Positions 42,144 to 48,445 of a DNA stretch of 48,445 nucleotides are shown here, in pieces. Origin of the DNA: JAKPQD01 sp029572965 (lineage in GTDB: Bacteria; Bacteroidota; Bacteroidia; Bacteroidales; DTGW01); contig DAOSPF010000021.1 in assembly GCA_035374585.1 (NCBI GenBank), positions 1 through 48,445 of the forward strand, read 5' to 3'. Position numbers and translations under genes: made by a program. The notes under the pieces were generated by a model. That model did no database searches and had not been told where the DNA came from. It saw nothing but the letters and a program-made list of their open reading frames with translations. Every line of letters starts with the position of its first letter. Position 1 is the stretch's first letter.

Positions 42144-44063
42144 ATGAAAAAGTATTTATTTTCGGTATTGACGCTTATTTGCATGTCAATGCAAGGGCAA
42201 ATAACCATGCCTAAGGTGTTTTCCAACCACATGGTATTGCAACGTGATATTAATATTCCTGTTTGGGGTGGTGCAACTCCGGGAACAACTGTTATTGCTG
42301 AGCTTAATGGAGTTCAGGTGATGGGTATTACAGACGAAGCCGGTAAATGGATGGTTCATTTTCCAAAGTTCAAAGCCGGAGGGCCATATTCTTTAAAGGT
42401 AACAGAGAAGGGCAAGAAAAGTTATGCTTTTGAGTTTTCAGATGTAATGATAGGTGATGTTTGGCTGGCTTCCGGGCAGTCGAACATGGAATGGCAGGTG
42501 CAGCAAGCTAAAGATGCTGGAACAGAAATCAAAAACGCTAATTACCCCAATATCCGTTTTTTCAGCGTGCCTCATGACATAGCCTTAAAAGTATTGTCTG
42601 ATACAAAAAGTAGTAGTTGGCAATTGTGCGACACCAATAATGTAAAAACATTTTCGGCTGTGGCCTATTATTTTGCCAGGGAAATTAATAAAGATGAGCA
42701 TGTTGCTATTGGAATTGTTCAAAGTACTTGGGGCGGAACGCCGGTTGAGGCATGGACAAGCCGCGAAATTTTACTTTCGTCTTCTATTACCCGTAAAAGG
42801 ATACTGGATAATGATTCGCTGACGGAGCTACATTTGAAAAATGAAGAAACCAATTTAAAACGTTTTTGGGAAATTGTTTATAATCCGCAAAATGGGATGG
42901 ATACAATCGTCCCTAAGGAAAATTATGTGGATAAAGACTGGAGAACAATTTCAATGCCCAGTACATTCAAGCAATGGGGCATGCCTCCTTACGAAGGCAT
43001 CATGTGGCTGCGAAAGACGATTACATTGCCCGAAAGTTTTGCTGGAAAAGACCTGACTATATATCTTGGACATCCCGAAATCAACTATTCGCTTTACTTC
43101 AACGGGCAGAATATTTGTAAAACTATATGGAATGCAGCTTTAACGCATTATTACACCATTCCGGGCAAGCTGGTAAAGGCTGGCAATAACCTTATCAGCG
43201 TGCGTATGTCGTTGTTGTGGAATGCAGGAGGCTTTAACCCTCCTGCTGTCGAGATGTTTATTACTGACGGAAACGAAAAGGTAAGCATTGCCGGAGATTG
43301 GGATACAAATATTAAGCTTGAGCCTGCTGTACCAAAAATTTTCAACTTTCAATACTATCCAACTATCTTATTTAATGCTATGCTTAACCCTGTAATCCCT
43401 TATGGGCTAAAAGGATTTCTATGGTATCAGGGTGAGGCCAATGATTCGGCACCTGCACATTATCGCTCGCTGCTACCTATGATGGTTGCCGATTGGCGTA
43501 TCAGGTGGCAGCAGGGATACTTGCCATTCTTGATAGTGCAGTTGCCAAACTATATGAAACCATGCACTGAACCACAGGAAAAGAGCAACTGGGCTGAGAT
43601 GCGCGAGGCTCAGCAACTGGCAACTTTGCAACCCAATGTTGGTATAGCCTGTACCATTGACATTGGTGAAGAAAACAGCATTCACCCTATAAATAAGCAG
43701 GATGTTGGGCATAGGTTGGCATTACAGGCTAAGAAATTGGTATATGGGCATGATGTTATAGCTTCAGGCCCGGTATTTACTAATATGGAAATAAATGGCA
43801 ATGAAATAACCCTTAATTTTACATCAACTGGTGCAGGTTTGGTAACTAAAAATAATGCTGCTTTAAAAGGATTTGCTATTGCTGGTGAAAATAAAAAGTT
43901 TGTATGGGCAGATGCGAGGATTGTTGGCAATACCATAGTTGTTTCTGCTAAAAGCATTGCCAAACCTGTTGCTGTGCGTTACAACTGGGCTGATAACCCT
44001 GCTGGTAACTTGTATAATAAGGAAGGTTTGCCTGCATTGCCTTTCAGGACTGATTGCTGGTAA
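42144..44063 (+). CDS. Sialate O-acetylesterase-like SGNH hydrolase (CE20 type)
   Basis: A 639-residue exported enzyme with a signal peptide (1-18, ending SMQGQ). The N-terminal beta-sandwich (about 20-100, PKVFSNHMVLQRDINIPVWGGATPG) leads into the SGNH domain with nucleophile Ser113 in ASGQSNMEW. An inserted jelly-roll domain (about 265-390, WRTISMPSTFKQWGMPPYEGIMWLRKTITL) is characteristic of CE20-type acetyl esterases. The hydrolase domain then resumes with KGFLWYQGEAN and the catalytic His514 in SIHPINKQDVGHRLAL. It likely removes acetyl groups from sialic acid or xyloglucan-type glycans. No polysaccharide utilisation genes are adjacent. Confidence 0.93.
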   Translation: MKKYLFSVLTLICMSMQGQITMPKVFSNHMVLQRDINIPVWGGATPGTTVIAELNGVQVMGITDEAGKWMVHFPKFKAGGPYSLKVTEKGKKSYAFEFSDVMIGDVWLASGQSNMEWQVQQAKDAGTEIKNANYPNIRFFSVPHDIALKVLSDTKSSSWQLCDTNNVKTFSAVAYYFAREINKDEHVAIGIVQSTWGGTPVEAWTSREILLSSSITRKRILDNDSLTELHLKNEETNLKRFWEIVYNPQNGMDTIVPKENYVDKDWRTISMPSTFKQWGMPPYEGIMWLRKTITLPESFAGKDLTIYLGHPEINYSLYFNGQNICKTIWNAALTHYYTIPGKLVKAGNNLISVRMSLLWNAGGFNPPAVEMFITDGNEKVSIAGDWDTNIKLEPAVPKIFNFQYYPTILFNAMLNPVIPYGLKGFLWYQGEANDSAPAHYRSLLPMMVADWRIRWQQGYLPFLIVQLPNYMKPCTEPQEKSNWAEMREAQQLATLQPNVGIACTIDIGEENSIHPINKQDVGHRLALQAKKLVYGHDVIASGPVFTNMEINGNEITLNFTSTGAGLVTKNNAALKGFAIAGENKKFVWADARIVGNTIVVSAKSIAKPVAVRYNWADNPAGNLYNKEGLPALPFRTDCW

Positions 44064-44102
44064 TATTTTTTTTTGAAATCACGGTTGTCTGGTAAAAGTA
44101 TC

Positions 44103-44192
44103 AGGACTAAAGTCCTTCAGTAAGTTACTATTTGCAACCCCAGCCATAAGGCTGGGGTTAGTCAATGTCATGATGTAATTGGGCTTTAGCCC
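44103..44192. repeat. Intergenic repeat with three short palindromes
   Basis: AGGACTAAAGTCCT (44103-44116), the hairpin AACCCCAGCC-ATAA-GGCTGGGGTT (44136-44159, perfect 10-bp stem) and GGGCTTTAGCCC (44181-44192) follow one another. This layout matches a repeat type I recall from many Bacteroidota genomes. The central hairpin lies 73 nt after the esterase stop and may also act on its mRNA; no T-run follows. Confidence 0.6.
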
Positions 44193-44218
44193 TAATATTT
44201 AATTTTATATCGGGCTAT

Positions 44219-44465
44219 TTCTACTTTGACAGATTAGCAATAACCTTCTCTTAAACGCGTAGCGGTGAAATATCTGTAGAAAAATGAGCTTTATAATGAT
44301 TAAGCCACATAGTGGCGAAATATTATTTCGGTGCTACGCAACTCATGTGAAAGTGTATTCTCTTTCTACAAAGATATTGCAACTACGTTGCTTTTATTGA
44401 ACCCAGCTTTTCCCTCTTAATTCTATTTTATTAGTTTTCAGTTTATTAAATCTGTCAAAGTAGAA
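44219..44465. repeat. Dispersed repeat, copy 2: 247-bp MITE-like element with 17-bp terminal inverted repeats
   Basis: Ends are TTCTACTTTGACAGATT (44219-44235) and its exact complement AATCTGTCAAAGTAGAA (44449-44465). Internal halves also pair imperfectly (GTGAAATATCTGTAGAAA against TTTCTACAAAGATATTGC). The element carries AGCCACATAGTGGC and TTGCAACTACGTTGC, shared with copies 1 and 3. No reading frame is inside. No clear target-site duplication is seen. Confidence 0.8.
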
Positions 44466-44565
44466 CTTTGGTGTTTTGAAAATTGTAATGGAGGTTAAAA
44501 AAAGTAATACAATTATTGTAAATAATTAAATTTCAATGTTTTAAATATGGTTTTAGCAGATGGCC

Positions 44566-44982
44566 TTATTCAATAGTTTCAATAAATTGTTTAGCTGTCA
44601 TTGCAGGTAACTTTGAATTTTTAAAATCTTTAAGATTTCTAGTTATAATCAATTCTTGTTCGTTCTCAATTGCCGAGAAATACTGAAGTTCATCCTCAAA
44701 ATCGGAAAAAGTATTGTCATTCAAAGCCAATCCAATAATTTTATCATCCAATGGCAAAATATTCACTATCAATCTTAGTTTTCTTAAAATTGATTTTGCA
44801 TTGATTGAATCCAATTGTCTTAATAACGCATAACTTGTATTAGCAATCGTTAAGGATGATACTGTTAATTCAATCTGCTTTTTGTCAGCAAGTGAAAATA
44901 GTATAGCTGCTTCTTCAAAAAAAGGTTCTCTTCGTGATAATAAATCAATCACAATATTTGTATCAACAAAAACTTTTTTCAT
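44566..44982 (-). CDS. PIN-domain ribonuclease toxin (VapC-like)
   Basis: A 138-residue protein with the PIN fold: VFVDTNIVIDLLSRREPFFEEAA (metal-binding Asp7), SSLTIANTSYALLR, and the later acidic residues in NDNTFSDFEDELQYFSAIENEQELIITRNLKDF. It would be an RNase held inactive by its antitoxin. The start overlaps the antitoxin stop by 4 bp (ATGA). The frame is intact, unlike the other PIN gene in the window. The pair is bracketed by inverted copies of a dispersed repeat. Confidence 0.9.
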   Translation of the reverse strand: MKKVFVDTNIVIDLLSRREPFFEEAAILFSLADKKQIELTVSSLTIANTSYALLRQLDSINAKSILRKLRLIVNILPLDDKIIGLALNDNTFSDFEDELQYFSAIENEQELIITRNLKDFKNSKLPAMTAKQFIETIE

Positions 44983-45230
44983 TTATACTTTTCTTCTAAA
45001 TAATCACGATACTCCTTTCTGTAATCAAAGTCAGCAGGTAAATCAATCACGCCGCTCAAGCTCTCTACAAGAGGCGTAATTGAAATCTTTTTATTCTCTA
45101 CTTTCTGCTTTGTTATGCTATCTAGATACGATTCAATCATTTTTGAAAGGCTAATCTTATGGCTGTGGGCATAAATTTTAGCTCTCTCGATAACATTATC
45201 ATTTAATCTCAATGTTAATTTTGTTTCCAT
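44979..45230 (-). CDS. Ribbon-helix-helix antitoxin (DUF6364-like)
   Basis: 83 residues. The N-terminal strand TKLTLRLNDNVIERAKIYAHSHKISLSKMIESYLDSI is a ribbon-helix-helix DNA-binding domain (TLRL strand, two helices). The C-terminal tail (LVESLSGVIDLPADFDYRKEYRDYLEEKYK) is the likely toxin-binding arm and carries the family's 'LsGvi.lp.d.d.k.ey.dyL.eKY' pattern. It is translationally coupled to the PIN toxin and probably autoregulates the promoter at 45254-45284. Confidence 0.9.
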   Translation of the reverse strand: METKLTLRLNDNVIERAKIYAHSHKISLSKMIESYLDSITKQKVENKKISITPLVESLSGVIDLPADFDYRKEYRDYLEEKYK

Positions 45231-45248
45231 AATCTTAAAATCAAAGTT

Positions 45249-45284
45249 ACGTACAAATATAATAAATTAATACGTCAATTACAA
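45249..45284 (-). promoter_or_regulatory. Promoter and candidate operator of the RHH/PIN module
   Basis: Minus strand TTG (45282-45284), 20-nt spacer, TATATTTG (45254-45261). Inverted half-sites ACGTA (45249-45253) and TACGT (45271-45275) flank the -7 element, as expected for an autoregulating RHH antitoxin. Confidence 0.55.
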
Positions 45285-45302
45285 GGTTTTCTTTTTTTTA
45301 GT

Positions 45303-45413
45303 TTTGTTGCCATTATTTCGCCACGAGTTGGCTTAATTATTATAAAGCTCATTTTAAACAAATATCTTGCTTTTAAGCGGCTAAGAGAAGGTTTTGCTAA
45401 TCTGTCATAGTAA
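45303..45413. repeat. Dispersed repeat, copy 3: inverted partial copy on the other side of the TA module
   Basis: Its reverse complement runs along the left 110 bp of copy 2: TTACTATGACAGATTAGCAA, CCTTCTCTTA, AAATGAGCTTTATAAT, ATTAAGCC and GTGGCGAAAT in the same order. The terminal AATCTGTCATAGTAA (45399-45413) matches the copy 2 end at 13 of 15 positions. The right half of the element is absent. It abuts the stop of the Zn-ribbon gene. Confidence 0.8.
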
Positions 45414-45414
45414 A

Positions 45415-45816
45415 TTAACTAGGTTTGGCCATATAGCTTTGCCAGTTTACAATGACCACTTTTTCTACATCCCCTTCATTTTCAAGAGCTTTGAACATGT
45501 ATCCATATTCGTAACAAAACCAGTATTCGTTTTTATTATTTGCTACGTACCTGTGAGTAAAGTGGTTGAAGTTGAACCCTTGCATAACAAGATATTCTTT
45601 TCGGACTGTAGAATGGCCGGTAGGGTTGAGGTTACGTAGTATTGTACGGTTTTTGCGCAGGATTTGATTGATGGTTTTAATTATCTTTTCCGATTCGTTG
45701 GTGCGTTGGTTGTTGTATGCATTGCGGCAATAGTAGTCACAAAATTTTCTGTCGGAACGGCCTTTTTCTAAGGGTTTTTGACAATGAAGACAGATTTTTT
45801 TGGATATATTTTCCAT
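45415..45816 (-). CDS. Zn-ribbon protein of unknown function
   Basis: 133 residues. An N-terminal zinc ribbon (about 9-35) CLHCQKPLEKGRSDRKFCDYYCRNAYNN with four Cys in CxxC...CxxxC is followed by a basic helix (about 38-70) and a C-terminal conserved block with GFNFNHFTHRYVANNKNEYWFCYEYGY. I recognise it as a Bacteroidota-wide hypothetical protein, with no assigned function. It is divergent from the tyrosine recombinase (101-nt shared intergenic region), so they may share regulation. Its 3' end touches the dispersed repeat. Confidence 0.82.
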   Translation of the reverse strand: MENISKKICLHCQKPLEKGRSDRKFCDYYCRNAYNNQRTNESEKIIKTINQILRKNRTILRNLNPTGHSTVRKEYLVMQGFNFNHFTHRYVANNKNEYWFCYEYGYMFKALENEGDVEKVVIVNWQSYMAKPS

Positions 45817-45917
45817 TTTATTAAATGTTTATAGTCGTTTATATTCGATTTTAAGCGTTTAAAAACGAAGTTAGTGTTTTTTTTCATAGCAATTTTGTAC
45901 AAATACATTTTTTGCAA

Positions 45918-47357
45918 ATGAATCCGAAATTACCAATAGTATTTGCCAATCGGTTTGTGCATGGGAGCCATAAGCTGATTAAATTTTGGTTTAACCACAA
46001 CCCCGATGTGGCTGATATGCTTGAAAAGCTCCCATGGGTAAGGTTTTCGTTTCAATACGGGTGTTTTTATATTATTGATGACGGGGTGGAGATTAATAAA
46101 ACGGTAGAAGCATTAAAAGATAAAGTGTTATTTAACTTAAAACGGGTAAATACCTTTATTTCGAAACCTTTGACGGTGGTAGCTACGGGTTACAATGCCT
46201 TGCATCAGCCCGAAACTGTCATAAAGAAGCCTGTGGTGAAGTTTTTGCCGGTGGTTTCGGGAGGAAGAGAAGTGGTGTTGCTGACTTTTGAGTACAACCG
46301 TGAGCTTTACATGATGTTGCTGAAGTCGGGGCTGGTGGTTTGGGATAAACAACTGAGGGGATTTGTGTTGCCGTGCGATACGGATTCAATAAAAAATATT
46401 GTACGGTTTTTTAGAGGAAGAGTAAAGGTATTATTCAATTCGGCCATGAAAGTGCGTGATACCGAATTGATGAAACTTTTGTTAGAGCAGGGGTGGGCTT
46501 CAGACGAGAGTTTTGTTGGCTGTCCGTTGGCTTATTTGGATAAGCTTTTTTTAAAAGAGTATTCGCCCAATACCATCAGGACATATCATGCTATGTTTAT
46601 CCGTTTTCTCAACCATTTCAAAAGATATAGCATGGAGCAGATAGATGCTATGGATGCTGTGCAGATAAATGCATACCATGCTTTGTTGAAAGCAAGTAAC
46701 AAGTATTCTGTATCTTATATCAACCAATCGATCAATGCAGTTCGTTTTTACTATGCAGAAGTTTTGCAAAGGCAGGTAGAGATGGATGGGATTGACAGGC
46801 CACAACGGGGTTTTGTTTTGCCCAAGGTACTTAGCGAGGCTGAAGTGGAGGCTATTTTTGACAAGGTGCGTAATATAAAGCATAGGGCTATGCTCATGAT
46901 GATGTATGCTGGTGGGTTGAGGATTAGCGAAGTACTGCAACTGAAAATAAAGGATATACAAGGCGAACGGAAAATGATATATATACAAGGCGGAAAGGGC
47001 AATAAGGATAGATATACGGTATTGTCGGACAAGTTGTTGGTATTGTTGCGGGAGTATTATAAGGTGTATAGGCCTAAAGAATATTTGTTTGAGGGGCAGT
47101 ATGGAGGGGCATATTCGGCAGAAAGCATTAGGAGTGTGTTAAAGCGGGCTATAGAAGAGTCAAATTTGAACAAGCGAGTAACACCACACATGTTGCGGCA
47201 TAGTTTTGCCACACATTTATTGGAGCGAGGCACCGATTTGAGGTATATCCAGGAGATGCTGGGGCACGAATCGACCAAGACGACTGAGATATATACCCAT
47301 GTATCAAAAAAACAGATATCGAAGATTATAAGTCCGGCTGATTTTTTGAAAATATGA
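45918..47357 (+). CDS. Tyrosine recombinase with duplicated N-terminal module
   Basis: 479 residues from the ATG at 45918 (a TTG at 45912 is less likely). All six catalytic residues are present: R335 (GGLRISEVL), K360 (GGKGNKDR), H424 and R427 (HMLRHSFATHLL), H450 (LGHES), Y459 (EIYTH). The SAM-like core-binding domain is about 185-290 (YLDKLFLKEYSPNTIRTYHAMFIRFLNHF). Before it lie two related modules of about 60 residues (about 10-68 and 105-172), each ending V-LFN, which look like an internal duplication and probably bind extra DNA sites. The R-to-H distance (89 residues) leaves no room for the insertion typical of integron IntI, so it is XerC/D-like in its core. It is followed by repeats and an attC-like site, its likely substrate. 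Confidence 0.92.
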   Translation: MNPKLPIVFANRFVHGSHKLIKFWFNHNPDVADMLEKLPWVRFSFQYGCFYIIDDGVEINKTVEALKDKVLFNLKRVNTFISKPLTVVATGYNALHQPETVIKKPVVKFLPVVSGGREVVLLTFEYNRELYMMLLKSGLVVWDKQLRGFVLPCDTDSIKNIVRFFRGRVKVLFNSAMKVRDTELMKLLLEQGWASDESFVGCPLAYLDKLFLKEYSPNTIRTYHAMFIRFLNHFKRYSMEQIDAMDAVQINAYHALLKASNKYSVSYINQSINAVRFYYAEVLQRQVEMDGIDRPQRGFVLPKVLSEAEVEAIFDKVRNIKHRAMLMMMYAGGLRISEVLQLKIKDIQGERKMIYIQGGKGNKDRYTVLSDKLLVLLREYYKVYRPKEYLFEGQYGGAYSAESIRSVLKRAIEESNLNKRVTPHMLRHSFATHLLERGTDLRYIQEMLGHESTKTTEIYTHVSKKQISKIISPADFLKI

Positions 47358-47376
47358 AATTAAGTATATACATTTG
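47345..47376 (+). promoter_or_regulatory. Outward promoter at the 3' end of the recombinase gene
   Basis: TTTG (47345-47348, inside the last codons), 20-nt spacer, TACATTTG (47369-47376): an exact Bacteroidota promoter. It would start transcription near 47383, reading into the gene-free repeat region and towards the attC-like element. Confidence 0.6.
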
Positions 47377-48219
47377 AATAAAATCTGATAGCAGTGATAG
47401 GATAATAAAACTTTAAACAATGATAAAATATAAAAAACTAACCAGCAATGAATTGTAAGCATGATGATAAGGACAATATAAAGGTTATTCACTGTGCTAT
47501 TAGTTAGTTGTGCACTATGCGCCTGCTACCAGCAATCGGGCGATTAAATACATAAAAAGTCTGCATAAGACTATTTCTAAGCATTTTGACTGTAAACTTG
47601 TACGCGGATTAGATTTGATAAACGATTAGATTACTTTGAAATAGTCTCGTGCCGACTTTATTGGGATAGAATAGATAGATAAACTGGATAACAGACGAAT
47701 AATGCCTTTTTAACTGACAACGACAGGATTTGATTAAATGACAAGTGCTACATAGATTTGCTCTTTGATTAACTTGATTTTATTGGATTACATGGATTAA
47801 GTATAACGATTAGATTATAAACACTATTACTTTGAATTGATTTGCTTTTGGATAACAGATTATTGGATTAATTCATAGATAACAGATAAATCAATATTTT
47901 CAACGATTGCTGATTTCAATCTCAATGATTTCAGGGTAATTTTCGGATTAATTCATAGATAATAGATAAATAAGCACATTCAACGATTACTAATTTCAAA
48001 TCCAATAACTACAAGATAAATCTCGGATTAATTCTTAGATAACAGGATATTCGTGCTGTTTAGATTGAATAACGATAAACAATAATAGATTTGTGGTTTC
48101 TGGCGATGCTTGTTCCGATTAATAGATTTGATAAGACAAATACAACGATAACCGTCAAAGACTTATGATTACTGAGAAATATAAAGCCTGAAGCCCAGTA
48201 AAACAGAATAAAATACAGT
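47377..48219. other. Gene-free AT-rich region between recombinase and attC-like element
   Basis: No reading frame with family resemblance is present. Short motifs recur loosely (ACGATTAGATT, TTACTTTGAA, GGATTAATTCATAGATAA). The second half shows an exact 80-bp periodicity, listed separately. Its place next to the recombinase makes it a candidate attachment or regulatory region. Confidence 0.6.
47785..48104. repeat. Four degenerate tandem units of exactly 80 bp
   Basis: GGATTA begins at 47785, 47865, 47945 and 48025. Units 2 and 3 are clearly related along most of their length (GGATTAATTCATAGATAA, CAACGATT, TGATTTCAA / TAATTTCAA). Unit 4 shares about the first 22 bp (GGATTAATTCTTAGATAACA), and unit 1 only the first bases and a GATAACAGAT near its end. 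A weaker fifth start (CGATTAATAGAT) is at 48116, out of phase. Confidence 0.8.
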
Positions 48220-48347
48220 GCCCAACAATGCCTATAGCAAAGGCGGGCTACACAAATTTGCAAATGTCCACATCAACGTTTATATTTGTTCAAGGTTTAT
48301 GGTCGGGGGCTCGGAAACCCGCCCTTGCCATAGGCCAGGCGTTGGTT
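48220..48347 (+). other. Integron attC-like imperfect palindrome
   Basis: The outer boxes are GCCCAAC (48220-48226, fits RYYYAAC) and GTTGGTT (48341-48347, one base off GTTRRRY). The 18-nt arms GCCTATAGCAAAGGCGGG (48230-48247) and CCCGCCCTTGCCATAGGC (48318-48335) are complementary at 16 of 18 positions. Unpaired AAT and CAGGC separate arm and box on each side. The central loop is 70 nt and contains a promoter. Size (128 bp) and plan match an attC site; the recombinase beside it is not IntI, so the analogy is structural only. Confidence 0.6.
48257..48288 (+). promoter_or_regulatory. Promoter inside the attC-like element
   Basis: TTTG (48257-48260), 20-nt spacer, TATATTTG (48281-48288): a perfect Bacteroidota promoter lying in the loop between the palindrome arms and pointing at the ORF starting at 48440. 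Confidence 0.75.
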
Positions 48348-48439
48348 GCAATGTTAAGACAAAAATTTTTGGTTCAAAAATCTAATACAACTTTTTCTAA
48401 AAAAATTAATATTTTCGTAAAAACATAAAACAAAAAATT

Positions 48440-48445
48440 ATGAGT
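48440..48445 (+). CDS. Possible start of the next gene (first cassette ORF), cut by the window edge
   Basis: An ATG preceded by the A-rich sequence ACAAAAAATT, typical of translation starts here, lies 93 nt after the attC-like element. Only two codons are visible, so the product cannot be named. Confidence 0.3.

Noticed and set aside
45918..47357. Recombinase as a true integron integrase (IntI)
   Set aside because: The distance from the first catalytic Arg to the HxxR motif is only 89 residues, so the extra IntI-specific segment between Lys and HxxR is missing, and the N-terminus carries an unrelated duplicated module.
47490..47530. AGTTAGTTGTGCAC near 47500 as an attI core
   Set aside because: GTTGTGC does not fit GTTRRRY and no paired box or direct repeats could be found around it.
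47785..48104. 80-bp periodic units as a CRISPR array
   Set aside because: There is no short constant repeat alternating with unique spacers of similar length, the repeats drift along their whole length, and no cas gene is present.
48228..48428. 66-codon reading frame across the attC-like element
   Set aside because: It runs through both palindrome arms and the promoter, has no family resemblance and lacks a plausible start context.

Overview
The window is a chromosome segment of a member of the Bacteroidota, probably an uncultured Bacteroidia lineage. The evidence is AT-rich DNA, promoters of the Bacteroidota type (TTTG about 20 nt before TAnnTTTG), almost no Shine-Dalgarno sequences, type IX secretion (T9SS) proteins (PorP/SprF, a PorE-like OmpA protein, an adhesin with a gliding-type C-terminal sorting domain), a fused DAHP synthase-chorismate mutase, UPF0175 and DUF2851 proteins, and PKD/PD40 proteins.

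Layout. 1-4.6 kb (+): two unknown small genes, greA, a peptidyl-arginine/agmatine deiminase, an RlmD-type rRNA methyltransferase and a TtcA-type tRNA thiolase. 4.6-10.9 kb (+): a small membrane protein, a PstS-like lipoprotein, a TPR protein, ExbB, two ExbD and TonB, closed by a strong terminator; this is a dedicated proton-motive-force energising cluster. 11.2-13.6 kb: an acetate permease-like gene, an NAD-dependent epimerase-like gene and a small HTH protein. 13.65-19.77 kb (-): a Phe/shikimate operon (pheA, DAHP synthase-chorismate mutase, aroB, aroD, aroC, a TPR lipoprotein-like/exported protein). It is preceded by a short ORF rich in Phe codons, an antiterminator and a Rho-independent terminator, which together look like a complete ribosome-mediated attenuator. 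19.8-36.3 kb (-): a propeller/SpoIIE phosphatase, exported proteins, PorP/SprF, a 1376-residue T9SS adhesin, a giant NtrY-like histidine kinase and a PorE-like protein. 36.4-38.8 kb (-): a K+ channel with RCK domains and a DUF2851 protein.

38.8-48.4 kb is the accessory part. It holds a UPF0175/PIN (DUF3368) toxin-antitoxin pair whose toxin is frameshifted, a DEAD-box helicase, a CE20-like sialate O-acetylesterase, and a second, intact RHH/PIN toxin-antitoxin pair bracketed by inverted copies of a dispersed repeat with 17-bp terminal inverted repeats. At the end come a Zn-ribbon protein and a tyrosine recombinase with a duplicated N-terminal module. After the recombinase come about 860 bp without genes, containing an exact 80-bp periodicity, and then an integron attC-like imperfect palindrome (48220-48347) that carries a full Bacteroidota promoter in its loop and points at a new ORF starting at the window edge.

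The two most interesting systems are the phenylalanine leader-peptide attenuator (19576-19765) and the recombinase plus attC-like promoter-bearing element (45918-48445), which may be the first visible part of an integron-like cassette array run by a recombinase that is not IntI. All functional calls rest on recognition of families from the translated sequence; no searches were run.
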